Assembly: GCA_963082975.1 (NCBI GenBank)
Contig: OY720344.1
Span: forward strand, 61,842,546-61,906,545
Length of the DNA stretch: 64,000 nucleotides
From: Labia minor
Taxonomy: Eukaryota; Arthropoda; Insecta; Dermaptera; Spongiphoridae
Direction: 5' to 3'
This document shows positions 54,721 to 64,000 of this stretch, piece after piece. The translations under genes and the position numbers were made by a program. Each line of letters begins with the position of its first letter. Position 1 is the stretch's first letter. Under the pieces are notes generated by a model. That model did no database searches, had not been told where the DNA came from, and saw nothing but the letters and a program-made list of their open reading frames with translations.

Positions 54721-54722
54721 TA

Positions 54723-56580
54723 TTTAATGTGATTGAACAAAAATAAATATATGTGTAAACTAATATGAACTTAGATTCCTACAGAATAAAAACAAAATAA
54801 ATAAAAAAAATAAGAAAACCGATTATCATGTTATATTTTTGTCTTCATTCTTTATTTAAAAGTAAAATTCCTAAAATTCCCTTATTGAATATAAAAATAA
54901 AAGTAAATAAAGATAAAAAATAGTTTAAGCCATTAAATTGTCTACTTATTTTATCATTATCAATTTATTTAATTTCCAATTGAATCTTCAAATTTTTCTA
55001 CTTCTATAGTAAGTGAATTATTCTTTTATATTATTTTGCTTCTTTCTATTATTATTTTTTCCTAAATCACTTCTTTGTCTAAACTCTTAACCGAAAAATA
55101 TAAAAGTTGGAAAAAATATAAAAATAATTAAAGAAAATATCTTCAATATAACTGAATGAATAGAAGAAATAATCATTAATTTTCAAGAATAAATATAAAT
55201 ACACCTTACTTCTGTTATTCAATTCCTTAATTTAATTCAACAAATAGCTTAAAAATTACAAACTTCTATTTATTTTTTATTTTTTATATAATAACTTTAA
55301 AATAATATAATATATAGTTAAATTTAAACAAACAAACGAGGTACATTTTTAGATGAAATAATGTGTTATACTACAATATTCAAAAAGTCAAATTAGTGTG
55401 TTCTTATTAAGGCATAAAAGATAAAAAAACGAAAAAGTGATCCTTCCATCTTTTAATGTAATATTAAATTTTACATAGTAATAGACAAGTCTTTTTTTAA
55501 AGATTAATATATGTATGTAGTAGTAGTATAGGTCTTCTGTAAAATGTTAAATAAAGAGCATTCGTAACGAGAGAGAGAGGGCTTTTGGTTTAATTATCAT
55601 ATTCACAGTATTTATGAGGTTTAAAGAAAAAAATAGAAATAAAAAAAAGAGAGAATTCGTGGGGATATATAATAATGATTATAATTTTAAAACATATTTG
55701 AATTAAAATGGATTTTAATTATTATAAAAGAAAAAAATATCAATTTTGAATGAGAATAAGTATTAATTCAACTTTTATTAATAAAAAAATAATAAAATGT
55801 ATAATGTATATCATATAAATGGCATACCATTCTAGAATAATAAAATAATTACTTTTAATAAATATATATATAAATAATTCTATATATAATATTAAGTATT
55901 ATATTTATTTATTCTATTTCTCTAAAATTGGGAATATGAGAGTAGTAGACTTTATAAAATATAATAAAATGTATAATAGAGAATATTGTTTATTTTAACA
56001 TAAACATTTTGGTTGACAAATCTAGAAAATTGATAACTCCACATGTATCTTGCCTACCAGTGTGGTGTCAGTGTGATCTCTCTTATATTTTATACAGTAA
56101 AGATGTTTAAAATATTATTATTATCCGATTTAGCTCACTTTCTCAGCAAATTGTTGGAAATCTTTCACCCATCCCTTTAGATGTAGTAAGGGATTGGGCT
56201 CGGACAGTGTGGAGAGGGAATTCACCATTATTATTATTATTATTATTATTATTTTGAAAATAAAGGAGAAAGTTTCTATAGATAGGTTACTTAAAGGAAA
56301 TTTTTAATAAAATCCATAGATAATGAACAATATATGGTATATAGTTATTTGTTAATGCACACACAATAGAAACATTATATTTTTTCAGTAAACTAGACAC
56401 AGAAGAAATAAATATTCAATTTTAAGAAGATATTTGAAAAATAAAAATATTTGTCATGGTCCCAAACAAACCGGCTGGTTTCCTTGATTGGACCGGGTAG
56501 TTAGTTATCCGCACTCAAGGAACAAATGAGAACTAAAGGTCTGACCTTGTAGATATTACTTGAAATAATAAAATAAAATC
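54723..56580. other. AT-rich stretch; no gene recognised
   Basis: It contains an (ATT)n run at about 56223-56255, preceded by a GC-richer block (56040-56222) that could be a LINE 3' end with a triplet tail; this is not established. Confidence 0.45.
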
Positions 56581-57206
56581 TGAAGTGTCTTCACACGACT
56601 ATCTCGCAAATTTGAATTGAATTAATTTTCATATATTATATATTTACATTCAATTTAATTAATTAAATTATAAATTAAAATTAATAAATAATATTTATTA
56701 AAACAGCGCATGTTTGGCTCTTTGTTGATGATACCACTTCACTTGCTGGCGCGTGATTGGCAGTCAACGAGTTAAAAAATTTTAAAAATTTATTCCGGTA
56801 CTTGCAGCAATCCTATCAAGCTGAAATTTTATATATATAGCAGTTTTATACAATTTTTAATCATGTGAAAAACTATCATACATGTTTCTTTATTTTTGCG
56901 GTCAGTTTGGAGGAAGAAAAATGAAAACGTGGTAGGTAATGACTAATGACCCTCTTCCGGTTGAGCTACATTTCTCAAAAGATGATAGAAAATTACGAAT
57001 TTAGAATAAAGACCGAGTGCCAAATTCCATTATTCTAGCTCAAACCGTTTTTGCGTAATCTTGTCTACATATACACATACATACAGACATTTTTTTCAAC
57101 CTTAGTGAAATGACTCAGTGACCTTCAAAACGTATAAAAACATCAAAATCTCTATATCGAAAATTTTGGTGATCGCAATACTTCCTCTAGCGAGATAGTA
57201 AAAATA
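56581..57206 (+). repeat. Hairpin-ended ~600-bp repeat family, copy 4
   Basis: Starts TGAAGTGTCTTCACACGACT (the 5' hairpin is altered but still pairs GAAGTG with a diverged partner) and ends ATACTTCCTCTAGCGAGATA then GTAAAAATA. Family landmarks are present. It is somewhat more diverged than the 51721 copy. Confidence 0.8.
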
Positions 57207-57209
57207 TTT

Positions 57210-57999
57210 GGATGATTTTTTATAATTTTAGCTCTAATAGCTATCTTATCAAAAGGAAAATGCGGATAATATATTAATTTCCAAGTTTAAGTTGCTAACT
57301 TAAAGTTCAAGAAATTTCCCTTTTTTCTTGTTTTATTTGTTTGTTCTTTTTAAAACTTTATCCTCATTTTCAAAAAAAAGGCTGTCCCTGTATTATTAAC
57401 ATCAAAGTGACGAGTAGAACAAGTAAAATTTCATGATAAAATCCTCTTCTTCTTGTTCGAATAGTAATAAGATCACTCGTTCATTTTAATAATGTACACA
57501 CTTTGTGTCCCTTTCCGCCCTGTTTCTTCTCTCTTTTCTACCACCCGAATACGTTCTTCTCACCCACAAGTTTGTAGAAATTAAGTCTCGTACTTCTTGT
57601 CACCTGTAACTTTTCTGAATAATAATAGAGAACTTTCCAAAGATAAAAAAAAGTTTGTTTTTTTTTGTTTAACTTTATAACAGGAATTGGAAATGGTGCT
57701 CTGTTGAATTTCCTCCCTGACATACTCCCACCCAGCTCAATGCTCTGCTATTTTTTTTTATATTTGATTTTTCAAATAAATATATAATATTTATTGACCT
57801 TTTTAAATAAATATGTGATGATATAGTAAATAAAATATATGGTATACTCAGTAGAGCCTCTAGCGTAAATTTCTAAAAAACAAAACCTTAGAGTTATTTT
57901 CAAGATCAAAAATATCAATTTATGGGAACATATAATAAATATATATATATATAATTTATTTTTTCACACCCCTGGCCTCATTTTAGCCAGCTTACTATT
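57210..57999. other. AT-rich stretch, nothing recognised
   Basis: Only motif-less short frames, including the one at 57538-57723. Confidence 0.5.
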
Positions 58000-58145
58000 T
58001 ACCAATTTACAAATAATAATAATCAGTACTTGGTTCACCGACCCGTCGCTCGGACAATAAAAAAAATTATTCCTTATTATCGGGTTTGGCAGGCAATATT
58101 AATAACTAGTTCACGGAGCCACCCTTCAAATAATTTAAAAGAACA
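58000..58145 (-). repeat. Helitron-like unit related to the 615-935 repeats
   Basis: In reverse it reads agttattaatattgcctgcc, then aaacccgataataaggaata, then CCGAGCGACGGGTCGG (a short hairpin) and tgaaccaagtactga. The order matches the second unit at 808-930 with many substitutions. Confidence 0.4.
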
Positions 58146-58334
58146 TACAATAGTCATAAAACATATACTCTTTAAACGTATATATTAATGCTCTGAAAGA
58201 CATAAAAGTAAGGTCTGTTGAAATAACATAATATATATTTCGTAATTTAATTTAATATAATATATTTTGTATTTACGGAAACGGTGTCTGACGAAGTTGA
58301 TGACGTCATTTAAATTTCTATTCTAAATTAAGAC

Positions 58335-58580
58335 TAATAAACATTTTGAAACAATTTCAAATAATTTAAATGTATGAATTAATGCAATAAAAACAGATAT
58401 GGATATAACATAAATATTTTTAATTTTATTTTATTTATAATATATTTTGTATATAAGGAAGCTCCGGATGACGTAATTGCTGATGTCATATAAATTTAAA
58501 TTAAGAAAAAACTAATGAAGATAATTTTTCCGAGGCTGAAACCAATACAGATCGATTTTTCTTTATAAAAATTATCTAGG
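58335..58580 (+). repeat. ACCGACCGACG family, partial diverged copy
   Basis: It matches the middle-left part of the family (acagatatggatataacata, then attttattttatttataata) and a degenerate gatgacgt segment, but lacks both ends. A second, shorter diverged piece seems to precede it at 58250-58330. Confidence 0.5.
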
Positions 58581-58584
58581 GTGT

Positions 58585-59399
58585 GAATTTTAAAAAAATC
58601 CTTTGAGCGTTTTAATAAATCCAAAATATAAATACGTATATATATACAATTTTTGCTAGTATAATAAGATAAGATAAGATAAGATTAACAATAAATAATT
58701 TAAAATAATATTATGTTACAATAAACAATAAACTAATTAAACATTGCAAATAATTAAAATTAAATTTTTTGAGTGATTATTTATTTATTTTCTGCTTAAA
58801 TGTATTAAATGACATTTCTTATTATATCATCACGTCCCCTACCCCCTTCCAATCCTGTTTCTCTCCCTTCTTTCCTCCTTTTAAACCTATTCCGCTCGTC
58901 CTTTTTTTTCTTGTGCACATACTTGGACACGATTCTCTGTGCGGCACTTAGAGCACGAAGAGTGGATAGCTAAAAGGCGCAATTATATTAAGAAAAGCTG
59001 GCAGCGTTGGTTGGCTCTCCCCAAGGGACACCCAACGGGATGAATAATGGATGATTCGGGTACGCATTTTGGCTCAAGCCCTTATCCCTCCCTGATGCTG
59101 TCTGTATCGATAACAATCCAACCCACCCACCAAACATATTATTGGATTATTTCAGACAAAATAGAAACGGAGAATTTTCTTTTTATTCTTTCTTTCTTCA
59201 CTTTTTTCAAATTAAATAGAAGTAAGAGATCCAAGGAAAAAAATTTAAAATTAATTCAACAAAATTAATGAATTATAATATTTTATTGTTAATAGCGTCT
59301 GCTAATAATTGAATGCTGTATCAATACTTTTTAATACTGTTTCATTACTTTACTTCCATACATTTATATATTTATCCATGACAAAATTCTTGTTAATGT
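58585..59399. other. Stretch without recognised gene
   Basis: A pyrimidine-rich segment (58825-58910) and a GC-richer segment (58910-59120) stand out from the AT background. Open frames at 58769-58951 and 59047-59268 have no recognisable motif, and I do not support them as genes. Confidence 0.45.
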
Positions 59400-59540
59400 T
59401 AATGTGCTCTTCACACCTAGACAGGGGGTTCTGTACCCCCAAAGAGATACATAGTATTTGATTGAAAATATATATATAATAGGTTTGCATTTATTTGATT
59501 TCAATCAGTATATTACATAAAATAACGAAATCCGATTGCA
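59400..59540 (-). mobile_element. Helitron-like 3' end fragment, inverted
   Basis: In reverse it reads atactgattgaaatcaaata, then accaaatactatgta-like sequence, then gggggtacagaaccccctgt and ctaggtgtgaagagcac. The order is the same as in the 6890-7098 copy. The terminal hairpin is lost, so the end is truncated. Confidence 0.5.
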
Positions 59541-59559
59541 ATAATAAGTTTTCTTTTCT

Positions 59560-60645
59560 TAGGACGAACTCAGCCATGTCTCCATAGATGTATCCAAAGC
59601 TTTTCTAATGTATGTCCAGCCTTTGGTAGTGAAAGGATTTATTAAAGGATGCTTTCCATTTTACCCAATCGCCACCTACTAATTTGTTGATGTTCGCAGA
59701 ATACCATTCCATTCCGTAGTTTTTTAGAAATAATTTTAAAATTTGAATGTGTATCATAAATTTTAAATGTTTTAAGTTCGTTTCTCTAATTGTTCCATCC
59801 AGATTTCTCCTTGAATTTCTTTTCTAAAATCATCCAATATAAATTTTTCCCTCACGTCTTTTAACTGGATTTCTTCCTAATCAGGTCTAATTGATTTCAT
59901 GTTCATTATTATTTCTTTATCATCACATTCTTCTAAGTATTCACCTTCCATACATACGAGGGTGGTCTGAAAAGTTTCCGACCTGACCAAGAAAAACGAT
60001 GTTTTTCAATTTTTTTTTGTTTTATTTTTCAAAATTCAAGATAATTGAGACCTATACGATGTCTGATATTTTGCAAAACCATTTGAATATGGAAAGCTGT
60101 GTGCAATGTGGGTGCCGCATTTCCTAACGTTAGACCAAAAATTGCTTCGAAAAACCATTTCTAACGACAATTTGGCGCTGTAGGCGTAATCCAAACGAAT
60201 TTTTGCGTCGATTCATACCTGTTGATGAGACTTAAATTAAATTAAATCAAATTTAATTAATTAATTAAATTAATTAGAACACCGTTATGAGAAATGTATC
60301 AGAGTTGATGGAGATTAATGTTGAAAAATATAGCAAAAAATAAAAAATTAAAAACATCGGTTTTCTTGGCCAGGTCGGAAACTTTTCAGGCGTATATTAT
60401 CTTCTTCACACATCAAAATAATTTTTTTTTTATTTCTTCATTGTTAGTTACGATAATTTCCAATTTTTTTTAAATTTTTTATCACATTTTGAATAATTTT
60501 GGATTTTATCAATATTGGATGATCTTTAATCTTATCCTCTGGGATCAAAAACCAGGTTGAATTGTCCCTGGTTAAAGCCTTTAATTAGTATAAATCTTCT
60601 TTTGCCTTTATAATGAAAAATTTTAATTTGGTAGAAGCCATAATT
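59560..60645 (-). pseudogene. LTR-retrotransposon gag remnant split by a mariner element
   Basis: On the minus strand, MASTKLKFFIIKAKEDLY begins near 60642 and stop-interrupted sequence continues (DNSTWFLIPEDKIKDHPILI). After the mariner insertion (59957-60392) the homology resumes with MEGEYLEECDDKEIIMNMKS, LKDVREKFILDDFRKEIQGE, NYGMEWYSANINKLVGGDWV, KWKASFNKSF and TTKGWTYIRKALDT. The pattern WY...DW.KWK..F...F..KGW..IRKA is that of gag/capsid proteins in arthropod LTR retrotransposons. Several stops and frameshifts show decay. No RT is seen next to it. Confidence 0.6.
59957..60392 (+). mobile_element. Mariner deletion derivative with transposase fragment
   Basis: Inverted termini CGAGGGTGGTCTGAAAAGTT (left) and, at the right end in reverse, CGCCTGAAAAGTTTCCGACC are flanked by TA. 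The plus strand encodes KLCAMWVPHFLTLDQK and, after a frameshift, RRNPNEFLRRFIPVDET, where VDE holds the first catalytic Asp of a mariner transposase. The sequence breaks off right after it, so the rest of the core is deleted. The right terminus has a small deletion. Confidence 0.75.
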
Positions 60646-60649
60646 TATT

Positions 60650-62862
60650 TTTGTTTTTTCGAAAAACTTGTCTAATTTGTAAATTTAAAAGTCTTACTCG
60701 ATTCTGTAAGTAAAATAGATTTATTTTATTATAGAATTATATACAAAAATATACATTAAATCATATTTACCTGTAAGTAAAATAGAATTAGACAAGAGTC
60801 CCTTATTCACCCACTCGTATCCAACACATTAATAGATATCAATGCATTTAATATCTTAAGTATATCAAGTGAATGCGCAAGTGAACTACCATCCAATGCT
60901 ACCAACCTCAGACAAAATGAATACATTAGTAAATATGATTTACATATATATATTAGATAAATTCAAGTGAGAGTGTCAACCAAGTTCACAAGTTTTAACA
61001 CATTTAATATAACATTATAAAGTTTTATATAATCAAAAAGTAAGTATTACTTGCAATAAAATTTTTGATTAAAGATTCTTCATTGGCATTTAATATAATA
61101 TAAATTACAAATTGTTTTTAACTTCTTTATATACTTAGAATTTCAATTTATTTGTTAAAAAGAACTTTCTCATGTAAAGTTCTCTTCTTCTATCCTATAT
61201 ATTAAATAAATAAGATTTTTCAATTCACTTTAAAACTTTCGTGAGATTTCCAGTGTTAAAAAATTTCCAGAAATTTAATTGTAAAAAGTAATAAATTATC
61301 TCCTTTAAAGTGTAGTAAGTGTTTAATTTAATTATAAAATACATTTTAATTTTTATAAATCTATGTTATATACATTATTATAAATTTATAAGAATTAAAG
61401 GATTTCTATAAAATTTAGAATAAATATCATAATACTACCAAAAATTGAGTAGCAACCTACTATGAGGGTAAAACGTAAATTCACCTTCCAATAGACATAG
61501 TTATCAGTTATAGTGGAAAAGGGAAAAACAGAAAGGTTTGTGCATATACAATGAAATGTCCTTCGTATTATTTTCCTTTTCCTGCATGTTTGGCGCCCAC
61601 GCTTTCATTTTTAGATATGATTAATTGTAAGGAAATCGTGGTGTGTATGGAGAAATTATGTTCTCCTTTTAAGTGCATTTAAATAAAAGCGTGTTTTTAA
61701 ATATTTTTTTTTATTATTTCTTTGAATAAAAAATATTAATTGAAATTTATAAGAAATTTTAATGAATAAATGTGTTAGATGAGATCTAACTCCAGTAATT
61801 ACTTAAAATTTTTTAAAAATAATTATTTTTAACTAAACTATTATATATAGGATATATATTGTAGAAAATAATTTAAATTTAATGATAGTGATTTTTTATT
61901 CACTGAGTTTACTTAGCGCCTCTTTTTTTAACATCTATGGCTTGGTGTAGAGTTATGTTGTAATTATATATGAGCAAAATATTTATCATTAAAATTAAAT
62001 CTTTTGTTTGTTAAGAAAGTATTTATTTTTTTATTTAGAAATATTCTTTAATATATATTAAAAGTATAAACGAATCTACTACACACAAAACAATAAATAA
62101 TATTCTAATTTAATTAGGAGAATTTTTTTTTATGGGATCATATCGCTTTCGGGTTCAGAACTATCATCTTCATTTAAAGTTCTTGCATTTTCATTCCTTA
62201 CCGTGAAAATTAAAATTTCACTTTGCTTTCTGGCTCTTTTCTGATTATTGCAACTTTTCATATAACGGACGGGTCTGCATTCCAGAAAGATAACTCGTGA
62301 TTTTCAGTTAAGCATATGTCCTCTTGTAATTTTTTTTACCAATTTTACAATCTTGATCTGTAATGGTTACTTCAGAATCGATTTATTTTCCCATTTTGAA
62401 AATGAAAATTATATCAAATTAAAACCAAATCATTTTATAGGATAGAATCGTGTTATAATAAAACTGTGAGCCATAGTATAGGCAGTTTCTTGTATTGTGA
62501 TTGAGCTAGGCGGAGGTAATTATTTTAAATTTATAAAATCGAGATGATTAAAATAGAGGAGAGTTTAGCTGGAATCGAAGAAGAAAGGATTTGTGAGGGA
62601 TTTATTTATTGGGAAAACAAACAATGTGGTGGTGAAGATAATATAAAAAAGTCGATTTGGCAGTCGTGGGACTGGCCGACAGAAGTGAAAACTTGTGCGT
62701 AAGAAATTTGAAAGCAGACGGAATGCGCACCAGCTTCACGAGAAAAATGAAATTTATATACGTTTATATATATATATAAAATTCATAATTATTTTTTTCA
62801 GCAAACTGATTATTATTACAAAAATATTAAAAATACGATGTGTATGAATATATATATATATG
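60650..62862. other. AT-rich stretch; no gene recognised
   Basis: No coding motif or known repeat terminus was found. The segment 62460-62720 is less AT-rich and has only short frames. Confidence 0.5.
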
Positions 62863-63065
62863 TCTGTCTGTCTGTCTGTCTGTCTGTGTGTGTGTCTGTC
62901 AAACACACAAAAACTACCCGTCCGATTGCGATGAAACTTTCAGGGATTGTTGTGGGCGTCCCAGGGAAGGTTTTAGTGTAGTTAAATCCAAAATTAATTT
63001 ATCCAAAATTAATTTAAATAGTAATATTTTGGTAAAAGTCTATTTATGGTTACCATGGTTACATT
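62863..63065 (+). repeat. (TCTG)n-led interspersed repeat
   Basis: A tctg run (about 62863-62890) is followed by acaaaaactacccgtccgat, then tgcgatgaaactttcaggga. The arrangement of a TCTG microsatellite followed by a (C)CGATTGCGATGAAACT phrase is common at the start of arthropod interspersed elements. No terminus could be fixed. Confidence 0.45.
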
Positions 63066-63399
63066 GAAAAATTTACAATAAATAAATAAAAATAATTGGA
63101 AATCTTTTCAACTTATTATTTTGATAAATTTTATTAATATTTTTAATTTTTTTTAAACTGCCAAAAATAACATACCCATAATAATAGTTGTAATAAAAAT
63201 AAAAATATAAATCACAATGTAAGTAAAATATTGAATCGTTTTATTTATATTGTTTCAATTATTGTTTGAATATTTATTAAATTTATATATAGATTAATTT
63301 ACATGTTTAAATGTATATTTAATAAATTTATTTATTGATTCTTAATATTAATAATTCCAATTACTTTCTTGAAATTTTTTTTTATTTAAAAGCATATTC

Positions 63400-63552
63400 C
63401 AGTGTTAAAAAATTAATTCTGGTACTTTCAGCGATTCTATCAAGCTGAAATTCTATATATAGCAGTTTTATACAATTATTAATCATGTGAAAAATTATCA
63501 AACATATATCTTTATTTTTACGGTCACACACACACACACACACACACACACA
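63400..63552 (+). repeat. Hairpin-ended family, internal fragment ending in (CA)n
   Basis: It matches the family interior from agtgttaaaaaattaattct through ggtactttcagcgattct and catatatctttatttttacg, then switches into a pure (CA)n run at 63524-63552. Both terminal hairpins are missing. Confidence 0.7.
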
Positions 63553-63554
63553 TT

Positions 63555-64000
63555 TAAAAATTAATTTATTAAAATATATATTATATAATATATTATATAT
63601 AGTATATAATTTAATATATATATATATATATTCTGAAATTAATTTTAAATTATATAAATATATTAGAAATTAATTTAATATAATTTAACACATAATAATA
63701 TATTAAAATATTTTATTTTATATATACATAATTTAGTAATACTGATTATTAATGTAAATATAAATAATAATATTTAATATGGCAAATATGTAAAATTTTG
63801 TAAAGAATGTATCAGAAGGTTAGTGTCTAACATTCTGGCGTATCGCGCATGCGTATATCGGTCGGGTCGGTCGGTCGGGTCGTTTTGGAACGGTCGGTCG
63901 TTTTGGAATCTCACGCGAAATCTATATTTTTTCCCCATCCCGCAAAAGTGCTCAACGCCGCTAAAGAAGTTTTCACTTCAATAAGATGAGATGAAATGAG
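63555..64000. other. AT-rich then GC-rich window end
   Basis: A TA-rich stretch is followed at 63860-63905 by tandem GGTCG/GGTCGGTCG units and then by caacgccgctaaagaagttt. The switch from about all-AT to GC-rich is abrupt. It may be the start of another element or a transcribed region that continues past the window. Confidence 0.4.

Noticed and set aside
58769..59268. Two short plus-strand frames in a GC-richer patch
   Set aside because: Pyrimidine-rich composition explains the lack of stops. No domain, signal or splice context supports a gene.

Overview
The window is eukaryotic nuclear DNA from an invertebrate animal, probably an arthropod. It is strongly AT-rich, rich in TA, GA and GATA microsatellites, and built largely from layers of transposable elements. 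No bacterial features, rRNA, canonical tRNA genes or CRISPR arrays are visible. The element mix (Buster-type hAT, mariner/Tc1, Helitron, Ty3/gypsy-like, LINE, tRNA-derived SINE) suits an arthropod. The species is not resolved; a caligid copepod is only a guess.

Host gene: three minus-strand blocks look like exons of one secreted protein. They are a signal-peptide exon (15818-15932), a thrombospondin type-1 repeat exon (6170-6313) and a laminin-G/TSPN-like exon (5896-6092). All have good splice sites and compatible phases. If joined as proposed, the intron from 6314 to 15817 is about 9.5 kb and carries two nested hAT elements, a LINE fragment, a Helitron end and a SINE.

Main mobile element: a 3242-bp hAT transposon is present as three full-length copies (8040-14531 interrupted by 8874-12115, and 20610-23851). 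Each has an intact 619-residue BED-finger transposase, and the proteins differ by one residue. One copy sits inside another with a perfect 8-bp target duplication. A third locus has a 146-bp duplicated left end that looks like a collapsed nested insertion. A truncated copy lies at 2604-4356 and another copy end at 1-128.

Other layers: 27.8-31.6 kb holds a fold-back-type repeat, a LINE, a Helitron 3' end and a heavily deleted gypsy element. 33.9-39.3 kb holds a Tc1/mariner remnant, a short duplication and a decayed Helitron helicase. 41.4-46.7 kb holds fold-back-type repeats, a transposon with roughly 150-bp inverted termini and a mariner with another element inserted in it. 48.6-51.2 kb holds LINE 3' ends. 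54.3-60.6 kb holds two mariner deletion derivatives, one of them inside an LTR-retrotransposon gag remnant. A repeat family of about 600 bp with hairpins at both ends recurs at 15.1, 40.4, 51.7, 56.6 and, in part, 25.4 and 63.4 kb. The rest is AT-rich sequence in which no gene was recognised.
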